A stretch of DNA of 64,000 nucleotides from Rutpela maculata (GCA_936432065.2 OW386285.2:407480547-407544546); one strand, 5' to 3'. Counted from the first letter of the stretch, positions 19,342-31,530 are shown. Notes: generated from the letters alone by a model not told the origin. Translations and numbers: made by a program.

Positions 19342-21806
19342 TACATTGACTACCATATGAGTCACATGTGATACACAGCCTCACACTTACTACATACCAT
19401 TAATAAAGAACTGCAGACATCTGTAACGTACCACGCAATTTATTCAACATAAAATGTATCTTCTCATTACTAGATGTCGCCGTTATATCATTTTGTTTTA
19501 GTACAGAACCGTTTGATGGCTAATTTGCAATGATCACCGGTGATTCACTTGGTACATGTCTAAACTATTCAGCCACCTGTTTGAGGCATTATCCACAGTT
19601 TATTTCTTTTTGTTTGTTTTATAATTTTATTTGTGCAGTGCGTGAATATTTAAAGAAAAGTGATGGATCCCGAGGAAGAAGCGAGGCTTATGAGATGGTA
19701 TAATGAGGTAGAATCAGGTAAGTTTGAGGTTATCATTTGGATTTGTGTTCCTATGTTTTCATTATTTATCAGGTGAGCAACAAAACAATGAATCAGTTGA
19801 GGGTGAGGATCTAAATTCTGATAGAGCTTCGGCACCAGAAGATCCGTTTTCTCCCTCAGAATCTGAGTATGAACCATCTTCTGATGAATCAGAATCTTCC
19901 GAAGGACAATCAGAGGATGAGGAGGACTCCAGCAATGACCAACAGCAAGTTCTAACAGATGAATGGCAGTCAGTAACAGGTTTATCCCTAAAAACATTTA
20001 ACTTCATTGGAAAACCTGTAATAAATATCCAAGAAGGTCTTACTCCAATTGAAATTTACAGAAAAATTATTAATGACGACATATTAAACCTCACAATTAA
20101 TGAAACTAATAAGAATGCTAATGGACATAATCGTAAATGGAAAAATGTAGATTCACAAGAAATGCTGAAATTTTTTGCCATAATAATGTACATGGGATTG
20201 GTGAAATATCCTAAAATATGAGACTACTGGTCAAAAAAATTTATTTTTCGACATTGTTTTGTACGACATATAATGTCTCGAAATAGATTTCAATCCCTTC
20301 TGAAATATTTGCATTTTGCTGATAATTTAACAGCCGATTCTGAAGATCGTCTATACAAAGTAAAACCATTAGTAGATGCGCTGACTGTGCAATATAAGAA
20401 CTTAAAATGCCCTGCAGAAATAGTATCTATTGATGAGTCAATGGTGCCCTTTCGAGGTAGATTGTCACTTAGACAATATATCCCCAGTAAAGCTTCAAAA
20501 TATGGGGTCAAATTATTTAAATTATGTGATGATTCAGGATACACCTATGAATCACAAATATACAAGGGGAAAAGTGATACTGAAACAGCAGGAAGAAAAA
20601 GTAATACCATAGTTATGAATTTACTAAATGAATATCTTGACCAGGGCCGCACTTTAGTAGCTGACAACTATTATAACAATATGGAATTGACAAGAACTCT
20701 TCTAAACAGAAATACGCACATATTAGGCACTTTGCGAAAGAACACAAAAAATGTTCCAAAAGAAATACCCAACGAAAAAGGTATGAAAAAAGGCGACATG
20801 AAGGGTCAAGAGAATGACGGTATAGTTGTAGCTAACTGGAAAGACAAAAGGGCTGTACGTTTCATCACTACACGTCATTCTCTGAATATTAGCGATACCT
20901 CAAAAAAAAACCGCAAAGCGGAACCTATTCGCAAACCAGAAGCCATAATTTTTTATAATAAATACAAGGCGGGTATTGATATATCGAACCAAATGTCGTC
21001 CTACTTTACAGTTTTACGTCGATCCATTCGTTGGTATCATAAAGTTGCATTTGAATACCTATTTGGTACTTCAGTTGTGAATGCTCTGATTCTCTACAAG
21101 ACGACAAATAACTGTAAAATTCAAATTTCCGAATTCAGAGAAAAATTAGTCATTGGTTTATTGGATGGAGTGGTACAGGGCCTTGATTCAGCAAACAAAA
21201 ATAAGCCAAAGCACATACTGCAAATACGTGAAGAGAGGACTAAGGACAATAGAAAGAAAAAGAAAACGTTGTGTGGGATGTTATGAAAAGGAGTATGCTA
21301 CAAATAAAAATTCTAAAATGGCAGCAAAACATGCCAAATTGGTTGCCACATTTTGTGCAAACTGCCCCGACAGTCCTTCATTTTGTTTGGAGTGTTTTCA
21401 AAGAAAGCATTAGTTTCTTCAGTAAATTATCTCTTTTTATATATAATGTTCACATGAAATAGAATAAGTACTTGTTTTTCATTTTTATAATAAACTTACA
21501 TAAGTAATAACAGTCTATCACTGTGTGTATACTTGATCAAAAATTTGTAATGAATTTTCCATGTTTATGTGTATCACTGGTGATGCCCACTTCATGTCGG
21601 TATTATTTAGTTCATTCTTGTACTAAGCTGAAAGCTCAAACTCCTCTATCGTGGGATCGCAAACTTTTATAGACAATTGAAATATGTAGTGATCAATATC
21701 ACTGGTGATCCACATAGTACGAAAGAGAACTATATATAGTGTATCACCGGTGATACCTATGGTACCCCATAGCAGAATGTCAAATTTGGGCTTGGTAGTC
21801 AATGTG
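19342..21806 (+). mobile_element. piggyBac-like transposon, 2465 bp
   Basis: The ends carry an inverted repeat, TACATTGACTACCA at 19342 against CACATTGACTACCA inverted at 21806. The left flank is TTAA (19338-19341), the piggyBac target; the right flank is TTTT, a decayed copy. The transposase gene lies inside. A directional motif built on the palindrome ATCACYGGTGAT recurs in both subterminal regions (19533, 21573, 21698 and 21743, with a weaker version at 19362). Confidence 0.88.
19663..21413 (+). pseudogene. piggyBac transposase, intron-containing, one stop and one frameshift
   Basis: piggyBac transposase cuts and pastes at TTAA. Exon 1 (19663-19717, MDPEEEARLMRWYNEVES) joins exon 2 at 19773 across a 55-bp GT-AG intron. 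The N terminus is acidic and Ser-rich (EDPFSPSESEYEPSSDESE). The catalytic domain has the three expected Asp: SIDESMVPFRG (~20430), VADNYYNN (~20660) and YKAGIDISNQM (~20965-20995). The C terminus is a Cys-rich zinc domain (CVGC, FCANC, FCLEC, 21265-21405). Defects are TGA at 20219-20221 and a one-base shift in the A-rich stretch near 21250-21265. Length is about 575 aa, near the family norm. A recently dead copy. Confidence 0.92.
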
Positions 21807-22572
21807 TTTTATAAAAAATTTGCTAAATCTGAAGCATGCATTATTAGTTCAAGTTGATGTCGTCCTCAAAATTACGCAAAGCAACTTGGCGTACTATTCT
21901 CTCACGTATACGTATAATATATCAAAGCTGTGCCATTCTTAATACTAACAAAGTGTTCTTGTACGCATCGTTCATCAAGTGTCTACAGAGTGACAAAATG
22001 AGACTTAGTGTTAGATGTAAGAACATGAGATGAAATTAAATTGTTGAGTTATAAAGGCATTCTATTGTCGGGTTATAATTCGAGGATATTTGCAAGTTTA
22101 CAATTTAGCAGTGGCGTATTTATGTGATGTTTTTACTGAAGACCCACAAAAAAATAAACAGCTAGTATCGTGATTTATATGGACTCTTCGCATCACGGAA
22201 GGAATCATGGGGCGGCAGCCCTGCTGTGATTACAAATTATTTTTGTAATGACTTCAAAACAACAGTTCGATGTTTCGAAGTTAGTTTAATCAAAATAGAG
22301 TGAATGAACTGCGCAATTTAAATTACTACAATGCAACTAACTTAATTAATATTATCATGCACTGACGAACAAATTAACGCACCACTCAAAATTTACCATG
22401 GTCTTTTGTTTTGTATTCTAACTATTCTAAAATGTAAAGCCATGCTGATTTTAAGTAAACATTATTTTGTCTTTGAATACAGAGTAACAATAAAGCTATG
22501 TTTACTTTCAAAAATTCAAAGCTTTCTGTAAGAATCACCAGCAGTAAAATTAAAACCCAGTTTAGACCTAAT
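21807..22572. other. No recognised gene
   Basis: Non-coding; I see no motif or clear repeat. Confidence 0.45.
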
Positions 22573-22932
22573 AGTTCAGTAATACCTATGTATAACAGTT
22601 AATATTGTAATATATCGGAAAAAATTCATAAACATTTGAAAATTGGTAGAAATGTTAAGGATAGCATAAGAATTACTAAACCGAAAAGTTCCCACTCCTA
22701 AATAGTGTGCTTCATCCCCTAGGACGTCGTTTTCACGCCCCATTTTGAGGTTTTCTCGAGTATCTCGAGAACGGTGCATTTTTTGATAAAAATAGTTATA
22801 TACAAAATTGTAAAATTCTTTATCAAAAACGGCTCCACAATTTTTTTCATAAAATTAATAGTACCGTGTGAAATAAGTCGCACACATGAGGGTTGGTTCC
22901 AGTTAACACAATAAATTGTAATCTTTACTATA

Positions 22933-23363
22933 ATATACTTTACCTACGATTACTACTGTAAATAATAAAAAACACATTACCTGCCATCTATGTAAGTTGA
23001 ATTTTACATTTTGTAAACAAAACGCACTGTAAACAAATCGCACGGTAAACAAAACTCACGGGACACGCAATTATGGTGGCTTATATCGCTGACGCGGGGT
23101 TTAAAAAAACAACTGCGCCTACTTAATTTTCAAACACGGTCAAAACTGACATAATATTTGTTGAATAATATTGTTGACTAGAAAACTAAATCCAGATTTA
23201 CTAAATAACTAAATAAATATGATCGTAGGTAAAGCATAGTACATAATTCGAGTTGTAAGGCAATTACGCACTCATGGAAATACGCACTCGCCGCTGCATC
23301 GTGCGTAACTTTTCCATTCGTGCGTAATATGCTTCTTACATCACTCATTACGTAATAGACTAT
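22933..23363. mobile_element. MITE inserted in the left arm, with terminal hairpin
   Basis: The arm continuity breaks here: ..CTTTACTATA before and TAAAGTTCAATGC after are contiguous in the other arm. The insert ends in a hairpin 23236-23363 (ATAGT..ACTAT) made of TTACGCAC/GTGCGTAA blocks. It also contains ACTTTACCTACGAT near 22938 and its inverse at 23222. The same features appear at 59611-59752. The duplicated target may be TA. Confidence 0.6.
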
Positions 23364-23478
23364 TAAAGTTCAATGCTTAACGCAAAAGCAGTAGCTACAC
23401 TACACTTAAAATTATAATAAATGTAGCGCTTCCACCCTCTCACCCCTAAAAAATATCGCAATTTTTAAAGAATTATTT

Positions 23479-24689
23479 GCATAATTCATTCGAGTCTGGT
23501 ATTAAAAACGTGCTTTAGTTTTGAACTGACTTCAGTACCTCTTTCCCTTTTCGATGACAAAGGTCTAATGAGAAAAACTAACAAGTCAACTTTATACCAG
23601 ATTATTAATACTGTTCCAGAACGAGACCATATTTTCGAAAATAGTGAGTATGTGATTGATGTGACTTGCTTCGTCGCATAATATGGCAAAAAAAGGAGAA
23701 TTTAATAACGCTTACGTTAGTTACATAAGAAAACAGTACGGTAATAGAGTGACTGTCGTGTTCAATGGTTATTTGGATAATGCAAACAGCACGAAGAGCC
23801 TAGAACGACAAAGGCGAGTACTGTAAGGAACGTGTCCTGAAGTTATATTTGATGAAAACACTGTTGTTTCTGAAACTCAGCAGATGTTCCTTAGTAATTT
23901 GTTTAACAAAGAACGTTTGAGTGCAGAACTAGTGAAAAAATTTAGGAATGAAGGAATCGAAGTGTTCGTTGCTGCGGATGACGCTGATTTATTAATAGTA
24001 CAAACTGCTATCGAAAAATGTTATAAGTGCTACACGCAAGCGCTGTTGTCGTAGGGCAAGATATTGACCTGCTAGTGCTTCTTATTGCTCTCTCTTCCTC
24101 CGACAAAGATATTAAATTTTTAGAAGAAAAACAAGCTATCCCAGTCCCAGCAAAAGAGATTTACAATATTAAACTTTTTTAAAAAACTGTAAAGAAACAA
24201 TATTATGTACACACGCCATTAGCGGTTGCGACACTATCTCAGCGTTTTTGTTCCAAAGGAAAGGTTAATGAACTCAATGTGCTTAATAAAATGATAGTAG
24301 ATGACTTACAAGACATCGTGCAAACTTTTATAAAGAAAAAGCTGGTCATGAGGAAATTGCAGACGTAGCAGAGCGATTTTTTCTAGGTTTATATAACTCT
24401 ACCTCCACAGAAAAAAGTCTAGATTTATACAGATTCATGACTTTTAACAAACTTGTTGGTAAAGCGAACAGTACTGTAATGTTATCAAAACTACCACCAA
24501 TTTCTGTTGCTGCTCGGAAACACTCATATCGCGTTTTTTACTAAATTCAAACATGGAAAAACGTTACGCTAGAAGCTACTGTTTGGGGATGGAAAAAAGT
24601 CGACTATGACAACAAAAGAACCAATGTGTTACCATTGTCGCGGACAAGCATGCATGAATGTGGAATCTATGGAAGACGACGAAGATTAA
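23479..24689 (+). pseudogene. C-terminal part of an uncharacterised PIN/XPG-nuclease-like protein
   Basis: I recognise the motif series of a large (>1000 aa) insect and cnidarian protein family with no settled function. In order: LTSVPLSLFDDKGLMRKTNK (~23525-23590), YVIDVTCF (~23649), TVVFNGY (~23757), DADLLIVQTAIE (~23980), GQDIDLLVLLIAL (~24056), HAISGCDTISAF (~24215), LPPISVAARKHSYRV (~24495) and TVWGWKK (~24580), ending MCYHCRGQACMNVE then MEDDED and TAA at 24689. The acidic DADLL/DIDLL pattern resembles PIN/XPG nuclease folds (inference). Many stops and shifts break it. The N-terminal ~1000 residues are absent; a matching N-terminal part lies at 40.6-41.6 kb. Confidence 0.75.
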
Positions 24690-25234
24690 TTAACGCAGGT
24701 AACCTTCTGATAATTAGTGGATTAGGTATACAGGGGACACCACGTAAAAAAAGGGGCAATTACTTTACGTCTGGGGTGGTGTGGCAACAAGAGTAATACG
24801 CAATATTCTCGCTTCTTTAAAAATTGCGATATTTTTTAGGGGTGAGAGGGTGGAAGCGCAAAATTTATTATAATTTTAAGTGGAGTTTAGTAGCTACTGA
24901 TTTTGCGTTAAGCATTGAACTTTATAGTAAAGATAACAATTTATTGTGTTAACTGGAACCAACCTTGATGTGTGAGTCTTATTTCCCACGGTACTATTAA
25001 GTTTATGAAAAAAATTGTAGAGACATTTTTGATAGAGAATTTTATAAAGAATAATTTTGTATTTTTATCAAAAAGTGCACCGTTCCCGAGATAATCTAGA
25101 AAACCTCAAAACGACGTCCTAGGAGATGAAGCACACTATTTAGGTTTATTAATTCTTATGCTATCCTTAACATTTCTACCAATTTTCAAAACTTTATGAA
25201 TTTTGTCCGATATAAATCGTTATATTACTGAACT

Positions 25235-25566
25235 GCAATTGTATCCTCGTGTTGTTTTAACATTTTTGTATTCTGGATGCCATTTTTTGCTACTTAACCG
25301 ATTCGACTAAATTCGGTGTATTAAGTGCCCATAGGTGGGGAGCGACTTTTTGAGTTATCGGTTACGTCTACCAGATCTGAAATGCCGGTCCCACCTACTT
25401 GGTCTGTAATCGAACAGGTGCTTGGTTTCTACAAACGAAAATATCCAGTCTTTAATTTTGATCAATAATCGTGCCTGAATTTTTGGTTAATGACTAAAAT
25501 TTTTTGAATTCAGGCAGACCTGGATAGTTTAAACTTGTAAAAAATTCTCCGTGAAATGTTTTTGTA
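25235..25566. other. No recognised gene
   Basis: Short non-coding spacer between two elements. Confidence 0.5.
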
Positions 25567-25790
25567 TAATAATAATAATAATAATAATAATTTTATTGGT
25601 GCTAATATACAAAAGTATTTACACAAGTCAGAAAAAACAATACATATAAGTTAAAACAGAAATATAAAACATATTTAAGTATATAAAAAAAAAAGACGGA
25701 CATATTACGTAACGCAATAGTGTTTGTATATAAAATTAAAAACAGGAAACAGATACTATATACAACAATACAATATATAGATAAAAGCGA

Positions 25791-28570
25791 TCATTCACAC
25801 ATAGTATTAAAATTTGAAGAAAAATACTCCTCAAAGTTGTAAAAAGCATTGGTTATTAAAAAAGCTTTTACAGTACTCTTAAATAAATTGTACTCAAGTT
25901 CTTTGATCTTTGAAGGCAAATGATTAAAAAACAGTATGGCATAATAATTTGTTCCGTTACGAGATTTAAAAAGTCTTAAAAAGTTAGAATATAGGTTATT
26001 ATTGTTTCTCGTGGAATACCTGTGCACTTCGTTATGAGAAGTATAGTTTGATTTGTGTACCTTAATGTACAATAAACAATGCAAAATGTACACGCTAGGC
26101 AACGTTAATATTTTTAAGTTTTTGAAAGCTTGTCTACAGTCGTCTCTGTATTTTAGGCCGCACAAAATCCGTACTGCTTTTCTTTGTAAGCCAAAAACAT
26201 TGGCGCTATGAGTAGAATGTCCCCAAATTAGGGTAGCATATGATAATTGAGAATGAATAAGACCATGATAAGCAGTAATCAATGTTTCTTGAGAAACTTC
26301 ATTTACAAGGTTTCGTAATAGGTAAATGTTAATTGAAATTTTATTACAGACAAAGTGTACATGTTGTTCCCACGACAATTTCTTATCTAGGTGTACCCCG
26401 AGAAACTTAACGCTGTTTGTGTGGTTTTCTCCAGTTACATTTCTCAGACTAAAAACCATGGTCTCAGTTTTAGACTTATTTAAGCTAAGTTGGTTTGCTG
26501 TAAACCATTCCTGAGCTTCTGACAATGTCTCCCTCACATTTGTACGTAAAGTATCAATATTTTGATGTGAGTGAATTATGGTGGTATCATCTGCAAATAG
26601 GACGAATTGTGATGAAGTTATGTCTGTCAAATCATTGATATAAATTAAAAATAGTATCGGTCCCAAAACGGAACCTTGTGGCACTCCATGTTCCATAGGT
26701 AATAAATCAGAATTTGCATTTTGATATGTGACAAACTGGGATCTATTCGTCAGATATGACTGAATTAAGTTGATACTACTACTATTAAAATTATAATATG
26801 CTAGTTTATCAATTAAAATATGATGTGAAACACAGTCAAAAGCTTTAGAAAGGTCTAGAAACTGTGCATACACATGTTCACCAGCTTCAAAGCCCTTACT
26901 TATTATGTCAGTCAACTTATTTATGGCTAATGTTGTAGAGGATTTAGCTCTAAAACCAAACTGACTAGAACTGAACAGGTTATTGGATTCAAAGTAGCAA
27001 GTTAATTGCATTTTTAACAAAGTTTCTAAAATTTTTGAAAACAGAGGTAAAATTGAAATGGGTCTGAAGTTTCCAACATCGTTTAATGAGTCCTTTTTAT
27101 GTAATGGAATGACTTTTGAAATTTTAAGAATATCAGGATATACACCTGTGCGTATACAACTATTTATTAAGTTAGTTAGTGGAATTAATATAAAGTATCT
27201 AATTGCGTATAACGTTTTTATGTTTAAGTAATAAGCATCAGTAGACTTAGTCTTTTTTAAATTGGTTATAACATCATTTACTTCGTTATAAGAAACCTCT
27301 CTGAAGCAAAACTGAGATTGGAGAATTTATGATTTTTTGTCTAAGAAATGTTTGTGGGTTTTATTAGTGACAGGTAAATTTTTTATTACATTTTTAGCAA
27401 CATTTGCAAAATGTAAATTAAATTCGTCTGCTGAAACATCAGATACCTCCTTTTGCTGTTTTTTTCTGCTGTTGATGATTTGCCACATAGCCTTTTGTGC
27501 ATTATTTGAATCTGTAATATATTTATCATTTGCTGCTTTTTTTGCTTTACACAGTTCTGACTTATATTGAATTTTGTGCGTTTTTATCAAATTTTTTAAA
27601 TTTTCTGTGGGATCTCTTTTATATACATCCTCCAAAAAATGCAGTGTATCCCTTTTATGACGTAAGCTGTTATTAAACCAGTTAATTTTAACTGTGTCAC
27701 CTTCTATTATAAGTTTGGATTTTTCTGGAAATGCTTTTTCGAGGGCCGTGGATATGTAATTGACAAATTTTTGGAAATTATTTTCAACATTTAAGTCGTT
27801 ATTATCAATGAATGTCCAGTCTGTATCGCGTAAGTCATTGTTTAAACAATATAATCCTTCATCTGTTATTGGTCTGTATTTTATTCTCCTACATGAAGTT
27901 TTAGGTTTATGGTCAATAACACCCAATAATATTCCTAAGTGATCTGATAACTTAGAGTCAACTATCCTACAGTTGAAATGATCACAATTAAAATTAACGA
28001 AAATATTATCTAGGCAATAATGATTCCTAGTATTTTCTTTGTTTATGGGATATAGTCCGAAAGATATAAAAGTATTTAAAACTAAAGTGGTATTTTTTTC
28101 ATTCGTATTAAAATGAATGTTAAAATCCCCAGTTACAATAATTTTTTTATTCGTATTTAAAAGCATTTCCAGAGAGCGCGATAATCTTTCTAAAAATATA
28201 TTAATATCCCCATTGGGAGATCTATATACAGTTAAAATTTGTATATCATTGTAATTTATTCCCACTATCTCACAGTGAAGTTCAGTTGACAGACTGTTTA
28301 CAAGTTTAATAGGTGTGCACTTATACCTATTTAAACAATAAATTGCAACACCTCCATGTATGGCTGTTGATCTGGAAAAATGTGCCACCAAAGTATAACC
28401 AGTTAGCTGCACACAAGGAATCTCATCGTTTAATAACCAATGCTCGTTAACACAAAAAAAATCAAATTTATTTTCTCCTAATAATATTTCAAGTTCATTT
28501 ATTTTATTACGCATACATTGAACATTTAAATGATAAACTGTTAGGGATTTGCTATTGACAATTTTGCTAC
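25791..28570 (-). pseudogene. ORF2, AP-like endonuclease and reverse transcriptase, one stop codon
   Basis: The endonuclease nicks the target and the RT primes from it. The endonuclease part begins SLTVYHLNVQCMRNK (~28560-28510) and has NEHWLL, HGGVAIYC, VYRSPNGD, TGDFNIHF and SDHLGILLG (the C-terminal SDH). The RT follows in the same frame after one TAA (27327-27329): KVIPLHKKD, FRPISILPLFSKILE, SSQFGFRAKSSTT, LDLSKAFDCVSH, GVPQGSVLGPILF, the catalytic FADD (26587-26598), FLGVHLDKKLSWEQHV and GTNYYAILFFNHLP, ending at 25791. That stop is the only lesion seen, so the copy is young. ORF2 likely starts in the end of ORF1. Confidence 0.9.
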
Positions 28571-28579
28571 TATTAAGTA

Positions 28580-29430
28580 CTAATCTATCACAGTTATTTC
28601 TACTGGATGTGTGCCTAAAAAATCATTAGGAATTTGATTATGATTTATAATTTGCATATCCTCTTGAACAAGGGATGGTGTTGAGATATAATCGTCATGT
28701 ATTTTTATAAATATTAAATTTTTGGCACACGTGCTTGATAAGATAAATCGTGAGATATAGTCGACTAATACTGTGGAATATGATTTTCTGACTTTTTTGT
28801 TGTTAATATCTACATATTCAACTTTGCCCACAGTGCACTTATTAAACTTATTGAAAAAATCAACTAACTTACAGTTATACTTAAAAATATGTTTATTTAT
28901 ACGACTGTCTGGACTAATGAAGGGAATTGAGGAAAATAGAATATTAGTATTGGTGCACAACTTCAATTTCTTGCAAATATATCTAAACGAGGGGGTTTCT
29001 TTATTATTAATAATATCATTTGATCCTCCTATTACTATCACAAAATCATTTAGGCTAAATTCTTTTGTTAGTAGTTCAATGTTCTCCATTACCTGATGCA
29101 AAAGTGCTCCTGGCTTTACTATCGATAATATGGAGTAGATATTTTCGTCAAGGTTCTTTTTTATTTTCCAGCTTAAGCCTTTGCCATGGTCATCAGATAA
29201 TATAAGTACTTGCCGTTTAGGAGTAGTATTACATATCTCCTTTGGCTCTTTATCAATGTTAGGTTTAATTGTGATTACATCTTTTCTAACACAGGTCCCA
29301 TTTTCCTTCAACTTTGACTGGGCTATTAATTCCATATTATTTATTGATATGTCTGTGGATGTAGATATGTTTTTATTACTAGTTTTTACGGTTTGTGTGG
29401 TGGTGGTTTTTGTTTCTATCTTTTCTATCT
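28580..29430 (-). CDS. ORF1, SGNH/GDSL-esterase-like protein (5'-truncated)
   Basis: CR1-clade elements often encode an ORF1 with an SGNH esterase fold, thought to act in RNP handling or membrane contact. Here VLILSDDHGKGL (block I, ~29195-29230) replaces the usual GDSH, with Asp-His kept, and FVIVIGGSNDI (block III, ~29020-29050) gives the G-x-N-D signature. After the first Met at 29335 it is open for 251 aa to VEITVID. The frame also runs upstream without a stop to ~29430 through a Thr/Lys-rich linker, so the true start lay further 5' and is lost. The Ser of block I is Asp here, so esterase activity is doubtful. Confidence 0.72.
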
Positions 29431-29997
29431 ATCTATAAGTAACATGAATAGATTTAAAAAAGAAAAAATGTATTGCCGCCATCATAGGCCTGTGTCTTTT
29501 TGCAAATTGTAAAAAAAAGTCAAAGAAAGAGAGGAAGAAGTAATTGAGTAAAAATGGAGTTTTAAAAATGGAGAAATATGGACACATAGCTTTTGTGTAT
29601 GCAGTTCAATTAATTCAGTTAAGAATCTTGTCCACTCCATAACTTTAACAGAAATATCCCTCGACCCACGCAAAAACCAATGAACGAATCTTTACGTTTG
29701 TGTACTCAGCTTGCAACGACCTGATCTTTCACATGTCAGACATTTCGCTGACCAGATCCGTAGTAATGCCACTAACTCTAGGGATGCGCATCGTAAGGTA
29801 AAAATTGATGTTGAAAATGGATAAACATGTACAGTAAAAATCGAAATAGCGACATCGATGTTGGAACATCAATGTATTTTTTGTCAATATCGATCTTTTG
29901 CAAACTTCAAAGGGAATTATTATTTAATACTATTTTCAATGGCTTATTTATTCATGTGTTATTCATAACATGGAAAAAAATTAGTGAATAATATTCT
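29431..29997. other. No recognised gene
   Basis: Non-coding spacer between two minus-strand retrotransposons. Confidence 0.5.
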
Positions 29998-31530
29998 TTA
30001 TTTATTTATTTCAATAATTTATCCAACGGGTAAAACCCAGTTACAGGATAAATAACAACGCAATTACAGGATTAAAAACAAAATAACGAATGAATATAAC
30101 AAAAGACCAAAGTGAAAAATAGGTTATCAGAACAACAGTATAAAACATTCAGTACAATTAAAATGTGTAAATGACAATTCATACAACATAAAAATATACA
30201 TAATACAACGTTTGCAAATACTATACATAGCAAAACAAGCAAGATAGGAATGGAGAAATAATTGTTAAACACTTGCGTAAGTTCGTTTTATGTCAGAAAT
30301 ATTGCAATTGAAAATATCCGACCATTGCTCTATGTCATTGTAGTTCAAAAATATTTGATGCAACGGATATGAGCTTAAGATGTTAGTTAGAGGTGTAGGT
30401 GTGATAAGTATGTTACTTGTTCTAGCGGAATATCTAGGAATTCGATATTTAATAAGTAGTTGATTATTGAAGTAGACTACACATGTCAAATTTGTTCAAA
30501 AATAACTCCTGAGGAGTTATCCAATTGAATAGTTCCCTTCCAGGATAAATGTTGCCGATTTGAAGAAACGTCTTTGTACTTTCTCAAGTGAGGTGATATA
30601 GACATTATAACTGGAACTCCAAACAATGGAGGTGTATTCCAATGTGGATCTAACAAATGTTATAAATAATAGACGAAGAGTAGACAAATTTTAAAGTCCA
30701 TGCTATTACGCAGAATAAAACCTAGAGATCTGTAAGCTCCAGCAACGTATTCCTCAATATGTCTGGACAAAGTAAGTTTTGAGTCGAAGACAATTCCTAA
30801 GTCCTTCATGAACTCAGGACTATGTAAGACGTAATTATCCAAATTATAATTAAAAATAATAGGGTCAGACTTACGCGAAAAGGACATCACTTTACATTTG
30901 GCAGCGTTTAAAGGGAGTTGGTTATGAACACACCAGGCGTTAAGCGAGTCTAGACTATGTTGGAGCCTTAAGCAGTCGTTTTCAGATTTAATGCAAATAT
31001 ATAACTTAAGATCGTCAGCGTAAAGTAGCATACGTCAAGATTGCCAATAAAATCACTAATGAAGAATACAAAAAATAGAGGGCCAAGTATGGAACCTTGC
31101 GGAACTCCTGATGGTTGTTTAAATAATACATTAGGTGGATTACGTTGATTAGAATCCACGATATTGAACAAATTGAGTGCGACAAGTTAAATAAGAAACA
31201 AATAAATGAATAAGAGAATCCAAAGTTTTGCAATTTGTTTAATAATATACTGTGGTCTAATCTGTCAAATGCTTTAGAAAAGTCAGTGTAGATGAGACCT
31301 TTCTGATCTAAAGCTTCAGCAATAAATTGTGTTTTGCACACAAGGTTCGATATAGCATGAATTCGTGCTGATCTACTAACTGAGTTCTTAGTATGAAAAG
31401 AAATAAAATCGAATATTAAAATTTCCAATTTTTGCGAAATTGAATAAAATAGTAATAGGGCGATGGTTCTCAATGTCATGCTTATTACCCTTTTTAAATA
31501 TCGGACAAATTCTTCCACGCTATTACAATG
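29998..31530 (-). pseudogene. Non-LTR reverse transcriptase, decayed, with 3' UTR
   Basis: Minus-strand RT in at least three frames: ICPIFKKGNKHDIENHRPIT (~31500-31445), YTDFSKAFDRLDHSIL (~31295), SGVPQGSILGPLFF (~31115-31075), LLYADDLKLYI with the catalytic YADD at 31011-31022, NAAKCKVMSFSRK (~30900) and MKDLGIVFDSKLTLSRHI (~30810-30760). A C-terminal piece at 30265-30489 reads PTPLTNILSSYPLHQIFLNYN. The 3' UTR (29998-30264) resembles that at 52.9 kb, so the two belong to one family. The 5' end is truncated within the RT. Confidence 0.8.

Larger units (their letters stand above)
22573..25234 (+). mobile_element. Long-TIR element with a nuclease-like gene, ~2.66 kb
   Basis: The right arm 24813-25234 is inverted relative to the left arm, which is split into 22573-22932 and 23364-23472 by a later insertion. 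Both ends begin AGTTCAGTAATA. Arms total over 420 bp, with long near-identical blocks such as the one around AGGACGTCGTTTT/AAAACGACGTCCT. Between the arms sits the decayed gene at 23479-24689. I found no obvious target duplication. The long inverted ends suggest a DNA transposon or foldback, although the protein is not a DDE transposase I recognise. Confidence 0.7.
25567..29430 (-). mobile_element. Nearly full-length CR1-type non-LTR retrotransposon
   Basis: On the minus strand this has ORF1 (esterase-type), ORF2 (endonuclease plus RT), a 3' UTR of about 200 bp and a TTA-repeat tail (TAA repeat on the plus strand, 25567-25591). The 5' end is truncated inside ORF1, where it meets a TATC-type microsatellite (~29415-29435). 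ORF1 and ORF2 overlap slightly in different frames. Confidence 0.85.

Noticed and set aside
19718..19772. Possibility that the piggyBac gene is a domesticated host gene
   Set aside because: A TTAA flank, TIRs, a stop and a frameshift show a mobile copy that has decayed.
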